Assembly (NCBI GenBank): GCA_016218085.1
Contig: JACREY010000013.1
Location: 1 to 50,173 of the forward strand
Direction of reading: 5' to 3'
Origin: Ignavibacteriota bacterium
GTDB taxonomy: Bacteria; Bacteroidota; Ignavibacteria; Tepidaquicellales; Tepidaquicellaceae
DNA length: 50,173 bases
In this document: in pieces, positions 8,536-17,751 of the stretch
Position numbering within the stretch: position 1 is the first letter of the stretch
How the letters are laid out: each line of letters begins with the position of its first letter
Translations under genes and position numbers: made by a program
The notes under the pieces: model-generated
Databases searched by the model: none
Seen by the model: the letters and a program-made list of their open reading frames with translations, nothing else
Told to the model about the DNA's origin: nothing

Positions 8536-9654
8536 ATGGCTGAAATCAGAACCGAAGAAATGATATTGAACATGGGGCCGCAGCATCCGTCCACTCACGG
8601 AGTATTAAGGCTTCAGTTAACTTTGGAGGGAGAGATTGTCATAGATGTGAAACCGTATATCGGTTACCTGCACAGATGTTTTGAAAAGCACTGCGAAGCG
8701 ATGACATATCCCCAGGTAATACCGTACACGGACAGGATGGATTATGTGAATTCGATGAGCAATGAGCTCAGTTACGTTATTGGAATGGAAAAGCTTCTCG
8801 GAATAGAAGTGCCTGAAAGAGTAGAGTATATCAGGGTAATAATGTCAGAGTTACAGAGGATTGCCTCACACCTTATTGCCATAGGCACATACGGAAACGA
8901 TGCGGGAGCATTTACTCCTTTTCTTTACTGCATGGCAACAAGGGAAAGGGTACTTGAGCTGTTTGAAATCACCTGCGGGGCAAGGCTTTTATACAATTAT
9001 TTCTGGATAGGCGGCTTATCTCACGATATACCATCGAATTTTCAGCAGAAGGTAAAGGAATTCATAAAATTTTTTAAACCCAAAATAACGGAGTTAAATA
9101 ACCTTTTATCTTTTAATAAGATATTCATAGAAAGAACAGCAAATATCGGAATTCTTCCGGCTGATTATGCAATAAACGCGGGAGCTTGCGGACCGACTTT
9201 AAGGGGCTCGGGAATAAAATTCGATTTAAGGAAGAATGAGCCGTATTCAATTTACAATAAATTTGATTTTGATATTCCGATAGGACAGGGATTAAAAGGA
9301 ACATTAGGCGACTGCTGGGACAGATATATGGTCAGGATTCACGAACTGGAAGAATCAGTAAAGATTATAGAGCAGGCAATAGACAATATACCCGAAGGTG
9401 ATGTTCAGGCGCAGGTGCCGAAGCGCGTAAAGCCGCCTGTCGGGGAAGTTTATGCAAGGACAGAAACTCCCAAGGGCGAGCTCGGATATTATATAATCAG
9501 CGACGGCAGTCTGAATCCTTTCAGGATAAAGGCGCGCTCGCCATCATTCTGCAACCTCAGTATGATAAGGGCATTATCGAAGGGATATATGATTGCAGAC
9601 GTAGTAATGACTCTCGGCAGTTTCGATATAGTTTTAGGTTGTATTGACAGATAA
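8536..9654 (+). CDS. nuoD: NADH-quinone oxidoreductase subunit D
   Basis: The 49-kDa-type subunit (372 residues) shares the quinone-binding cavity with NuoB. It opens with NMGPQHPSTHGVLRLQ and GYLHRCFEKHCE, both hallmark sequences including the quinone-site His. The domain continues through ERVEYIRVIMSELQRIASHL and ends with the SFDIVLGCIDR terminus typical of the family, which retains the vestigial hydrogenase-like C-terminal region. The length is slightly shorter than in many bacteria but complete at both ends. Confidence 0.97.
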   Translation: MAEIRTEEMILNMGPQHPSTHGVLRLQLTLEGEIVIDVKPYIGYLHRCFEKHCEAMTYPQVIPYTDRMDYVNSMSNELSYVIGMEKLLGIEVPERVEYIRVIMSELQRIASHLIAIGTYGNDAGAFTPFLYCMATRERVLELFEITCGARLLYNYFWIGGLSHDIPSNFQQKVKEFIKFFKPKITELNNLLSFNKIFIERTANIGILPADYAINAGACGPTLRGSGIKFDLRKNEPYSIYNKFDFDIPIGQGLKGTLGDCWDRYMVRIHELEESVKIIEQAIDNIPEGDVQAQVPKRVKPPVGEVYARTETPKGELGYYIISDGSLNPFRIKARSPSFCNLSMIRALSKGYMIADVVMTLGSFDIVLGCIDR

Positions 9655-9691
9655 AAAAAAATAAAAAAAATTTTTTAAAAAATACAATATT

Positions 9692-10747
9692 TTGGACAAG
9701 TTTTTATTAGACACATTCGGGAATGAATTAATAAAGGATTTAATTATTCCCATTCCTCTTTTTGCCTTTGTTGTAGTGTTTGCTTTATATGCGGTACTGG
9801 CAGAAAGAAAAATATCAGCATTCATGCAGAACAGGCCCGGGCCAAACCGGGTTGGCGGCAGAACGGGTGTTTTACAGGTGGTTGCAGATGCTCTCAAGCT
9901 TCTTCAGAAGGAAATGGTATTGCCTTTCAGGGCAGACAAACTGCTGTACAATGTAGCGCCTTTTGTTGTATTTACGGGTACCTTACTGGGATATGCAATT
10001 ATTCCGTTCAGCAGTATTTATGTTGGAGTAGATTTGAATATCGGGCTGTTTTATTTCTTTGCAGTAACATCCATCAGCGTTATTGGCATGCTAATGGGAG
10101 GCTGGGCATCGAATAATAAATATTCATTATACGGAAGTATGAGGTCGGTTGCCCAGATAGTCAGTTATGAAATCCCGACTGCACTGGCAGCATTAAACGT
10201 AGTGATGCTTGCGGGAACGCTCAGCATGCAGAAGTTCAGCGAACTTCAGGCAGGCGGAATTCAGAACTGGTTTGTAATGGGCGGACCCGGCGGTTTATCG
10301 AAAGTGATCATTATTCCTTTCATGGTAGCGGCGGCATTGATTTTGTTCATATCGACTCTGGCTGAGGCAAACAGGACACCTTTTGATATAGTGGAAGCCG
10401 ATTCTGAAATAGTAGCCGGCGTACATCTTGAATATGCGGGTATGCAGATGGTTATGTTTATGTTCGCAGAGTATGCGCAGATGTTTGCAGTTTCAGGTGT
10501 GCTGGTAACCTTGTTCTTCGGAGGATGGCAGTCACCGTTTGGTGATGCAATACCTTTCCTCAACACGCCGTGGATGCAGTTTGCCTGGTTTATAGGTAAA
10601 GGTTTATTCTTTGTATTCGTGATGATCTGGTTAAGGTGGACACTGCCGAGACTTAGAGTTGACCAGCTGATGCATTTATGCTGGAAGTATTTAATACCGA
10701 TATCATTAGTTATAATATTTGTAATCGGATTTTATTTAGTAGTATAA
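9692..10747 (+). CDS. nuoH: NADH-quinone oxidoreductase subunit H
   Basis: This 351-residue multi-pass membrane subunit forms much of the quinone chamber entrance. Family motifs are visible: AERKISAFMQNRPGPNRVG, VVADALKLLQKE, YEIPTALA and EANRTPFDIVEADSEIVAG. The best start is a TTG at 9692; there is no in-frame ATG upstream that fits, and the TTG gives the normal N terminus. It directly follows nuoD, where nuoE, nuoF and nuoG would be found in 14-subunit operons; none is present. Confidence 0.96.
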   Translation: MDKFLLDTFGNELIKDLIIPIPLFAFVVVFALYAVLAERKISAFMQNRPGPNRVGGRTGVLQVVADALKLLQKEMVLPFRADKLLYNVAPFVVFTGTLLGYAIIPFSSIYVGVDLNIGLFYFFAVTSISVIGMLMGGWASNNKYSLYGSMRSVAQIVSYEIPTALAALNVVMLAGTLSMQKFSELQAGGIQNWFVMGGPGGLSKVIIIPFMVAAALILFISTLAEANRTPFDIVEADSEIVAGVHLEYAGMQMVMFMFAEYAQMFAVSGVLVTLFFGGWQSPFGDAIPFLNTPWMQFAWFIGKGLFFVFVMIWLRWTLPRLRVDQLMHLCWKYLIPISLVIIFVIGFYLVV

Positions 10748-10764
10748 AATGAATTTATAATTAT

Positions 10765-11397
10765 ATGAAAGTTTATTTTAAAAACATATATCAGACAATC
10801 TCGACGATATTGATAGGGATGTCAATTACCTTCAGGCACATGTTCCAGAAGAAAGTGACTATAATGTATCCTGAGCAGAAATTACAGCTTCCCGAGCGCG
10901 AAAGGAACAGACTTTTTGTCAATATGGATGACTGCATAGGCTGCGACCAGTGCGCAAAGGCCTGTCCTGTCAGCTGTATCGAGATTGAGACAATAAAGGC
11001 AGTTCCCGGAGATATAGTAGGGAAGACAGGTACAACATCCCAGGGAAAGAAGAAGGCATTATTTGTACCGAAGTTCACTATTGATTTTGCAAAATGCTGT
11101 TACTGCCAGCTTTGTGTTTTCCCGTGTCCCACTGAATGTATTTACATGACTGATGTTTTTGAATTCTCCTCATTTACAAGAGATGGATTATTGTATGAGT
11201 TTACTGACTTGACTCCGGAGCAGGCAGCAGAAAAAAGAAAGAAAGCTGATGAGTTTGCTGCAGAGCAGTTAAAGAAAAAAGAATTGGCGGCTAAAGAAGC
11301 GGCTGAAAAGAAAGCAGTTGCACCGCCTGCAGTTAAACCGGCGGAAGAGCCGAAAAAGGATACAAAGCCTGAAAATAACGAAACAAAAGAATCTTAA
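10765..11397 (+). CDS. nuoI: NADH-quinone oxidoreductase subunit I, with charged C-terminal tail
   Basis: This 210-residue ferredoxin-like peripheral subunit binds clusters N6a and N6b. Two 4Fe-4S motifs are visible: CIGCDQCAKACPVSC (about residue 52) and CCYCQLCVFPCPTEC (about 110). The N-terminal amphipathic helix (about 1-30) is normal. After the conserved domain ends near residue 145 there is a roughly 60-residue tail rich in Lys, Glu, Ala and Pro, which most NuoI proteins lack. The tail is probably disordered. It could help dock whatever electron-input module replaces NuoEFG, but that is speculation. Confidence 0.95.
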   Translation: MKVYFKNIYQTISTILIGMSITFRHMFQKKVTIMYPEQKLQLPERERNRLFVNMDDCIGCDQCAKACPVSCIEIETIKAVPGDIVGKTGTTSQGKKKALFVPKFTIDFAKCCYCQLCVFPCPTECIYMTDVFEFSSFTRDGLLYEFTDLTPEQAAEKRKKADEFAAEQLKKKELAAKEAAEKKAVAPPAVKPAEEPKKDTKPENNETKES

Positions 11398-11407
11398 ATT
11401 TTAAGAT

Positions 11408-11902
11408 ATGACTTATTCCACAGTTTTATTTTATGTATTTGCGTTTTTAACAATAGTATCGGCTGTATATGTCGTAACGGCTAAAAACATTGTTCACTCG
11501 GCATATTCGCTCTTTGTTACTCTGTTTGGCATTGCCGCATTTTATATATTGCTAAAAGCAGATTTCATTGCAGTCACCCAGCTGATGGTTTACATCGGGG
11601 GTATTCTGATACTAATGCTTTTCGGTATTATGCTTACACAGAAAGTTACTGACGTGGAGATAAAAATAAGGATTTTGAATATTATTCCGTCTGTGATTTT
11701 TACGGTAGGAATAACGGCAATACTTCTTTTTGTGATGCTTACCACGAACTGGAGAATTAAGACTCCGGTGGTATATGAATCAACGGTGGGAGAAATAGGA
11801 AGGCAGATGCTTTCCGGTTATTTACTACCTTTTGAAATTGCATCGGTAGTGTTACTGATTGCCTTAATCGGTGCGGCAATGTATGCAAGAAAAACAAAAT
11901 AA
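11408..11902 (+). CDS. nuoJ: NADH-quinone oxidoreductase subunit J
   Basis: This 164-residue membrane subunit has five predicted transmembrane segments. The conserved third-helix region reads QLMVYIGGILILMLFGIML, containing the glycine-rich segment that forms a pi-bulge in solved complex I structures. It sits between nuoI and nuoK with gaps of only 10 and 18 bases, consistent with one transcript. Confidence 0.93.
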   Translation: MTYSTVLFYVFAFLTIVSAVYVVTAKNIVHSAYSLFVTLFGIAAFYILLKADFIAVTQLMVYIGGILILMLFGIMLTQKVTDVEIKIRILNIIPSVIFTVGITAILLFVMLTTNWRIKTPVVYESTVGEIGRQMLSGYLLPFEIASVVLLIALIGAAMYARKTK

Positions 11903-11920
11903 AAACTTAAGATTTTAATT

Positions 11921-12229
11921 ATGGAAATTGGTCTTCATCATTACTTAATAGTCAGCGCGATACTGTTCGGGCTCGGACTTTTTGCGCTTATATCCAGGAG
12001 AAATGCAATTCTTATTTTAATGGGAATCGAGCTGATATTGAATGCAGCAAACATTAACCTTGTTGCTTTTTCTCATTTCGGCGGGTTAGGAGTGGACGGG
12101 CAGCTTATCACGATATTTGTAATTATCCTTGCAGTTGCCGAAGCCGCAATCGCTTTAGCGATAGTACTAAATTTATATAATCACTTCTCCACGGTAAATG
12201 TGGATGAGGCTAATACTATGAAAGATTAA
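11921..12229 (+). CDS. nuoK: NADH-quinone oxidoreductase subunit K
   Basis: This 102-residue, three-helix membrane subunit is homologous to MrpC. Diagnostic sequences are RRNAILILMGIELILNAANI, with the conserved glutamate of helix 2, and ILAVAEAAIALAIVL, with the glutamate of helix 3. Both acidic residues belong to the proton path that connects the quinone site to the antiporter-like subunits. Length and position are standard. Confidence 0.96.
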   Translation: MEIGLHHYLIVSAILFGLGLFALISRRNAILILMGIELILNAANINLVAFSHFGGLGVDGQLITIFVIILAVAEAAIALAIVLNLYNHFSTVNVDEANTMKD

Positions 12230-12237
12230 TAATTATT

Positions 12238-14256
12238 ATGGATTATACTTTAAAATATCTTCCGTTAGTTATACTGCTGGTTCCAATGTTTTCTTTTTTG
12301 CTGCTGGCATTTTTCGGCAATAAGCTTCCGAGAAAAGGGGACTTCATTGCCGTATCGCTGTTATTTATCAATCTGGCGCTTTCCCTGATTGTGTTTTTTG
12401 CATTTGCGCAGACAGGTAAATATTCTTATACGGTTGACTGGTTTAACCTGGGCAAGGGAAATCTGAATTTCACTGCGGGTTTTGTTATTGATGAGCTTTC
12501 TTCCATCATGCTGATAGTAGTGAATGCAATAAGCGCTTTCGTGCATTTGTTCTCGGTAAAGTACATGGAAGGTGATGCAAAGTATAAGAAATATTTTTCA
12601 TACCTGGGCCTGTTCACTTTTTCGATGCTGGGGCTGGTGCTAACCAATAATGTGCTGTTAATGTACGTATTCTGGGAGCTTGTAGGAGTGAGCTCTTACT
12701 TATTAATCGGTTTCTGGTATGAGAAGCCAGCACCGCAGGAAGCGGCAAAGAAAGCTTTCATTGTAAACAGAGTGGGAGATGTTGGATTTTTCCTTGGAAT
12801 AATGATAATATTTTTAACATTAGGTACATTTACATTTACGGATATTTTTGCAGGAATAGAGGCAGGAAAACTTCAGGGCGGACTGCTGACAGCGGCTGGA
12901 ATATTATTATTTTGCGGAGCAATCGGCAAATCGGCACAGTTTCCGCTGCACGTTTGGCTTCCGGACGCTATGGAAGGTCCGACGCCCGTATCAGCATTAA
13001 TCCATGCCGCAACCATGGTTGCCGCAGGTGTTTATCTGACTGCAAGAATTTTTGTAATGCTTTCGGCGGATGCTCTTACTTTTGTAACATTTATAGGGGC
13101 AATAACCGCATTTATTTCTGCTACGATAGCTATAACTCAGAATGATATTAAGAAGGTGCTTGCTTATTCGACAATCAGCCAGTTAGGATATATGATAATG
13201 GCAATCGGTGTTGGTGCAATGTCTTTCGGCATGTTTCATCTGGTAACACACGCTTTCTTTAAAGCCTGCCTGTTCTTAACCGCCGGCTCAGTCATATTCG
13301 GAATGCACCACGTTCAGGATATAAGGGAAATGGGCGGATTAAGGAAGAAGATGCCCATAACATACTGGACATTTTTAATAGCAACATTTGCGCTTTGCGG
13401 AGTTCCTTTCACATCGGGTTTTCTAAGCAAGGACTCAATACTTGCCGCAACTATGGCATTTGCAAATATCAACGGAGGGATTACATATATAATTCCGATA
13501 ATAGGATTTTCAGTAGCGGGTATGACGGCATTTTATATGTTCAGGTTATTGATAATTGCATTCCTGGGCGAGCCGAGAAATAAGGAAAAATATGACCATT
13601 GCCACGAGTCACCTATACAGATGACTTTGCCTCTGATAATTTTAGCGGCATTATCGACATTCGTAGTGTTCTCCTTCAATCCTATTGGAGCGGATTCCGG
13701 CTGGATTATGCAGATGATGAAAACACCGGAATCATTGCTGACCGGAACAAAGGGAATGATATATCACATTGTTGACAGGGCTGAATACACTGAAATGCTG
13801 CATCACGCTCACTATCCAGCAATGTTCCTTTCCCTGGCAATAGCCGGTCTTGGAATATTGCTGGCTTATGTATTCTATCATTGGAAGAAAGTTGATGTCG
13901 AAAAGCTTACTGAAAAGATAAAACCATTATACAATTTCTCGCTTAACAAATGGTATTTTGACGAATTATACGATGCTACAGTTATTTCATTCACAATGGC
14001 AATATCGAGACTCAGTGCTTGGGTTGACAACAAGATTGTTGACGGAGTCGTGAACGGATCTGCGACTGTAACAAGGTGGACATCATTCGGTTCGGGAAAA
14101 TTCGATAATGTTGTAGTTGACGGGCTTGTTAATTTTACAGGCGGACTGGTTGGATTCTTCGGATTGATTTTCAGAAAGTTCCAGACCGGCAAGATTCAGA
14201 CTTATATTATGTTTTTAGTTTTCGGCATAATAGTTCTTTATTTTATGTTCAGATAG
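12238..14256 (+). CDS. nuoL: NADH-quinone oxidoreductase subunit L
   Basis: This is the largest antiporter-like proton pump subunit, at 672 residues. Conserved stretches include YVFWELVGVSSYLLIGFWY (pump glutamate), GKSAQFPLHVWLPDAMEGP, SALIHAATMVAAGVYL and AYSTISQLGYM. A long C-terminal extension after residue about 500 fits the lateral amphipathic helix that runs along the membrane arm and ends in a final transmembrane segment. Its stop is followed by three 9-bp tandem repeats and then a tRNA gene before nuoM. Confidence 0.97.
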   Translation: MDYTLKYLPLVILLVPMFSFLLLAFFGNKLPRKGDFIAVSLLFINLALSLIVFFAFAQTGKYSYTVDWFNLGKGNLNFTAGFVIDELSSIMLIVVNAISAFVHLFSVKYMEGDAKYKKYFSYLGLFTFSMLGLVLTNNVLLMYVFWELVGVSSYLLIGFWYEKPAPQEAAKKAFIVNRVGDVGFFLGIMIIFLTLGTFTFTDIFAGIEAGKLQGGLLTAAGILLFCGAIGKSAQFPLHVWLPDAMEGPTPVSALIHAATMVAAGVYLTARIFVMLSADALTFVTFIGAITAFISATIAITQNDIKKVLAYSTISQLGYMIMAIGVGAMSFGMFHLVTHAFFKACLFLTAGSVIFGMHHVQDIREMGGLRKKMPITYWTFLIATFALCGVPFTSGFLSKDSILAATMAFANINGGITYIIPIIGFSVAGMTAFYMFRLLIIAFLGEPRNKEKYDHCHESPIQMTLPLIILAALSTFVVFSFNPIGADSGWIMQMMKTPESLLTGTKGMIYHIVDRAEYTEMLHHAHYPAMFLSLAIAGLGILLAYVFYHWKKVDVEKLTEKIKPLYNFSLNKWYFDELYDATVISFTMAISRLSAWVDNKIVDGVVNGSATVTRWTSFGSGKFDNVVVDGLVNFTGGLVGFFGLIFRKFQTGKIQTYIMFLVFGIIVLYFMFR

Positions 14257-14281
14257 ATTCATAAGATTCATAAGATTCATA
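14255..14281. repeat. Three tandem copies of a 9-bp unit after nuoL
   Basis: AGATTCATA occurs three times in a row, starting at the nuoL stop codon, followed by a degenerate fourth unit. It lies in the only sizeable non-coding gap of the nuo operon, just before tRNA-Leu. It is a simple tandem repeat, probably from replication slippage. Confidence 0.85.
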
Positions 14282-14352
14282 AGAATATAATGTAAGTTCT
14301 TTTATAAGTTTTTCTCTGTGCCTCCGTGGCGAATGATTTTGAAAATTTTTTT

Positions 14353-14438
14353 GCCGAAATGGCGGAACTGGTAGACGCACTGGACTCAAAATCCAGCGGG
14401 ACTCAAATCCCGTGAGGGTTCGACTCCCTCTTTCGGCA
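14353..14438 (+). tRNA. tRNA-Leu (anticodon CAA)
   Basis: An 86-base class II tRNA. The acceptor stem pairs GCCGAAA with TTTCGGC, and A is the discriminator base. The anticodon stem CTGGA/TCCAG encloses the loop CTCAAAA with CAA at positions 34-36. A long variable arm (GCGGGACTCAAATCCCGT) and a T arm GAGGG-TTCGACT-CCCTC follow. CCA is not encoded. It reads TTG codons. It lies inside the nuo operon on the same strand, between nuoL and nuoM. Confidence 0.97.
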
Positions 14439-14517
14439 CTAAGTAATTTAGCTGAGCATCAGCCGGATTTTAATGAATTAAACAGTTTTTTAAATTATAA
14501 ATTAATAAACAAAAGTA

Positions 14518-16098
14518 ATGGTACAATTTCCAATACTTGGTATCGGTATATTAAGCTGGATAGTATTCCTTCCTGTCATAGGAATGCTGATATTGATTTT
14601 CATACCGAAGGCATATGAAAAGACTATTAAGTATGTAGCAATGATTTTCCCGATACTGCAGATTATTTTATCTGTAGTACTCCTTATGAATTACAATAAG
14701 GATTTAGCCGGGATAAATAAACTTGAAAGTTTTCAGTTTGTTGAAAAGCTTTCCTGGATAAATATTCCTGCATTGATATGGGATGGTACAATCAACATTG
14801 ATTACCTGATGGGTATCGACGGCATTTCTCTGCCGATGATAATACTAACATCCATAATCGGATTTGTAGGGGTGCTTGCATCTTTCAGCATAAAAAGGAA
14901 CGAAAAGGGTTATTACATTTTGTACCTTTTCCTGGTGACCGGAATGATGGGTACATTCTGCGCACTTGACTTATTCCTTTTCTTTGTATTCTGGGAAATA
15001 ATGCTGCTTCCGATGTACTTCCTTATTGGTATCTGGGGAGGTGAGAGAAGGGAATATGCAGCCATCAAGTTTTTCCTTTACACTTTCTTCGGCGGTATAT
15101 TCATGCTGATAACGATTATCGGATTATATTTCAGTTCAAAAGATCCGGTAACGGGGCTTCATACATTTAATATGCTGACGCTGATGAATCCTGCGGCAAT
15201 TGATCCTAATTCACTTCTCGGAGGAGTTGGTACGAATTTAAGGTATCTTGCTTTTGTTGCGCTTTTCATAGGGTTTGCAATCAAAGTTCCGATATTTCCG
15301 TTTCACACCTGGCTGCCTGATGCTCACGTGGAAGCGCCGACAGCGATATCAGTTATCCTTGCAGGCGTTCTGCTGAAGATGGGTTCATACGGAATAATGA
15401 GAATTTCCTATCCGATATTTCCTGATGCTGCAGTATGGTTCATGTACCCGATGGCAATACTTGCTATGATAAATATAATTTATGGTGCACTATGTGCTAT
15501 GGCTCAGAAGGATTTCAAAAAGCTCATTGCATATTCATCAATTTCGCACATGGGTTATGTGATGCTGGGAATAGCTTCCGGAACAGCGATAGGATTCAAC
15601 GGAGCGGTGTTCCAGATGTTCAATCACGGTACGATTACGGCAGTACTCTTCTTGAGTGTGGGCATAATTTATGACAGGGCACATACAAGGGGACTTTACG
15701 ATTTCGGCGGACTTGCCAACAAGATGCCAAAATACTTCGCAGTTATAATTATTGCATTCTTTGCATCAATCGGGCTGCCGGGTTTAAGCGCATTCATAAG
15801 TGAATCATTCGTATTTCTTGGTGGATTCAAAAACGAAACTATCAGAGTATTGACAATAATTTCCACGCTCGGAATTATTCTGAATGCCGCATATATTTTG
15901 TGGACTATTCAGAGGATTTTCTTCGGAACTCTTCCCGAAAAGTGGAACGAAATTACAGATATTAACGGTAGGGAATTATTAAGCACTGTTCCGCTTCTGC
16001 TTATAATAATTATTCTCGGGATATTCCCTTCGCCGTTTATCAATTTGATGACGTCATCTGTAAATCAGCTTGTAAATATAATCTGGCATTTGAATTAA
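14518..16098 (+). CDS. nuoM: NADH-quinone oxidoreductase subunit M
   Basis: This is the second antiporter-like proton pump subunit, at 526 residues. Key segments are FFVFWEIMLLPMYFLIGIWG (conserved glutamate), KVPIFPFHTWLPDAHVEAPT, SVILAGVLLKMGSYG and AYSSISHMGYVMLG. About 14 transmembrane helices are expected from the hydrophobicity. An ATG at 14518 gives the expected N terminus. The gene resumes the nuo series after the tRNA-Leu and may rely on read-through of the tRNA region. Confidence 0.97.
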   Translation: MVQFPILGIGILSWIVFLPVIGMLILIFIPKAYEKTIKYVAMIFPILQIILSVVLLMNYNKDLAGINKLESFQFVEKLSWINIPALIWDGTINIDYLMGIDGISLPMIILTSIIGFVGVLASFSIKRNEKGYYILYLFLVTGMMGTFCALDLFLFFVFWEIMLLPMYFLIGIWGGERREYAAIKFFLYTFFGGIFMLITIIGLYFSSKDPVTGLHTFNMLTLMNPAAIDPNSLLGGVGTNLRYLAFVALFIGFAIKVPIFPFHTWLPDAHVEAPTAISVILAGVLLKMGSYGIMRISYPIFPDAAVWFMYPMAILAMINIIYGALCAMAQKDFKKLIAYSSISHMGYVMLGIASGTAIGFNGAVFQMFNHGTITAVLFLSVGIIYDRAHTRGLYDFGGLANKMPKYFAVIIIAFFASIGLPGLSAFISESFVFLGGFKNETIRVLTIISTLGIILNAAYILWTIQRIFFGTLPEKWNEITDINGRELLSTVPLLLIIIILGIFPSPFINLMTSSVNQLVNIIWHLN

Positions 16099-16116
16099 AT
16101 TTAAATTATTAAAATA

Positions 16117-17610
16117 GTGCAACCGCAAATATTAAGTAAAATAACATATTTCTTACCGGAGACAGTATTAATCATAACGCTGATAGTCTGCATACTGGCT
16201 GATGTGATTTTAAAGAAAAAATCGCTGGTGGTATCGGGTCTGGCAATAGCAGGATTGCTCGTAAGCGGATACTTTGTATATCTTCAGTACGGTATGGAAG
16301 CGAGTTTATTCAAGCGAATGATTGTGATTGATCCTTATGCTTCATTCTTCAAATTCCTTTTCATACTTTCCACTATTTTCGTTCTCTTGTTTGCCGTTTC
16401 ATCAAAGGAATTCCGCGATGCCGAGCACAAAAACGAGCACACATATTTGTTCCTGTCACTTGCCCTTGGTGCTTTTTTGATGGCTTCCTCTGTGAATATG
16501 CTTATGATGTATTTGTCACTTGAGCTGGTCAGTCTGACTTCATATGTTCTTGCAGGTTATACCAAAAAGGAAAAGCGCTCATCCGAAGCAGCAATGAAAT
16601 ACATTATTTACGGAGCCGCTTCTTCGGGCATTATGATTTATGCAATGTCACTTTTATACGGATATACAGGCACGATGAACATATACGAAACTGCAAGAAT
16701 ACTAACGGCAACCGGAACTGTTTCAAGTCCGATGATTATCATTGTGTTGATTATGATTACGGCTGGTTTCGGATATAAAATTTCATCGGTGCCTTTTCAT
16801 TTCTGGACACCGGACGTGTACGAGGGCTCTCCGATTCCTGTTACCGCATTCCTGGCAGTAACTTCATCGGCAGCGGGATTTTCGGTAATGATAAGGTTTT
16901 TCGCAACAACGTTTCTGAAATCATCTGCATTTGTTGCCGGTTCGTGGCAGATAATTGACGGAATCAAATGGACAGAAATAATAATCGTTCTTTCGGTAGC
17001 ATCTATGATTATAGGGAATTTCGTTGCAGTCTGGCAGACGAGCATGAAAAGGCTTCTCGCATATTCATCCATTGCTCAATCCGGTTATATAATGCTCGGA
17101 TTAGTCGTTGCAAACCAGGCAGGTCTGACAGCAATGTTCATATATCTGGTTGCATATTTATTTATGAATCTTGGAGCTTTCTATGCTACAATGATGATTG
17201 CAAACAGGCTGAATTCGGACAACATCGAGGATATGAAGGGTCTCGGATACCGTTCGCCGTTCGTGAGCATTTCGATGGTGGTATTTATGTTTGCGTTATC
17301 TGGAATTCCATCAACTGCAGGTTTTATCGGAAAGTTTTATATTTTCTCTGCATTGATAGAAAAGCAAATGCTCTGGCTTGCATTTATAGGGCTTGCCAAC
17401 AGCGTTGTATCTCTATTTTTCTATGTAAAGGTAGTTAAATATATGTTCCTGATGAAGCCTGATGAAGGTTACGATTCGAAAGTGCAGTACGGATACGGTG
17501 GTTATGTGATGCTTATGCTGTTTGCGGTACCGACGATTTTCTTCGGATTGTATTTTGTTCCATTAGTTAAATTTGCAGAAGCATCTGCATCATTTTTCGG
17601 ATTAAGATAA
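16117..17610 (+). CDS. nuoN: NADH-quinone oxidoreductase subunit N
   Basis: This is the third antiporter-like pump subunit and the last gene of the operon, at 497 residues. Diagnostic parts are MYLSLELVSLTSYVLAGY (with the helix glutamate), KISSVPFHFWTPDVYEGSP and AYSSIAQSGYIMLG. The start is a GTG at 16117, about 18 bases after the nuoM stop; no in-frame ATG lies nearby. A clear intrinsic terminator follows the stop codon. Confidence 0.96.
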   Translation: MQPQILSKITYFLPETVLIITLIVCILADVILKKKSLVVSGLAIAGLLVSGYFVYLQYGMEASLFKRMIVIDPYASFFKFLFILSTIFVLLFAVSSKEFRDAEHKNEHTYLFLSLALGAFLMASSVNMLMMYLSLELVSLTSYVLAGYTKKEKRSSEAAMKYIIYGAASSGIMIYAMSLLYGYTGTMNIYETARILTATGTVSSPMIIIVLIMITAGFGYKISSVPFHFWTPDVYEGSPIPVTAFLAVTSSAAGFSVMIRFFATTFLKSSAFVAGSWQIIDGIKWTEIIIVLSVASMIIGNFVAVWQTSMKRLLAYSSIAQSGYIMLGLVVANQAGLTAMFIYLVAYLFMNLGAFYATMMIANRLNSDNIEDMKGLGYRSPFVSISMVVFMFALSGIPSTAGFIGKFYIFSALIEKQMLWLAFIGLANSVVSLFFYVKVVKYMFLMKPDEGYDSKVQYGYGGYVMLMLFAVPTIFFGLYFVPLVKFAEASASFFGLR

Positions 17611-17630
17611 AGAAAAATTTTTATAATTTC

Positions 17631-17672
17631 AAAGAGCCTGTAATTTTTGTATATTAGCAGGCTCTTTTTTTA
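17631..17672 (+). terminator. Intrinsic terminator of the nuo operon
   Basis: A 10-bp stem AAAGAGCCTG (17631-17640) pairs with CAGGCTCTTT (17658-17667) around a 17-base loop, and a T run follows directly. It lies about 20 bases after the nuoN stop codon and separates the operon from glmS. Confidence 0.88.
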
Positions 17673-17751
17673 TTAATTAAATATTTGTTATCATTTTTTT
17701 TACGGTAATTTATAATTAATTTACATTAACCAATTAACAAAGGAATAAAAA

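Noticed and set aside
12912-13145. Plus-strand second-frame ORF within nuoL
   Set aside because: It is a shadow of nuoL; its translation is Ser/Arg/Cys-rich with no domain.
17673-17751. glmS ribozyme or riboswitch before glmS
   Set aside because: The leader after the nuo terminator is under 80 bases, AT-rich and shows no ribozyme-like pseudoknot sequence.
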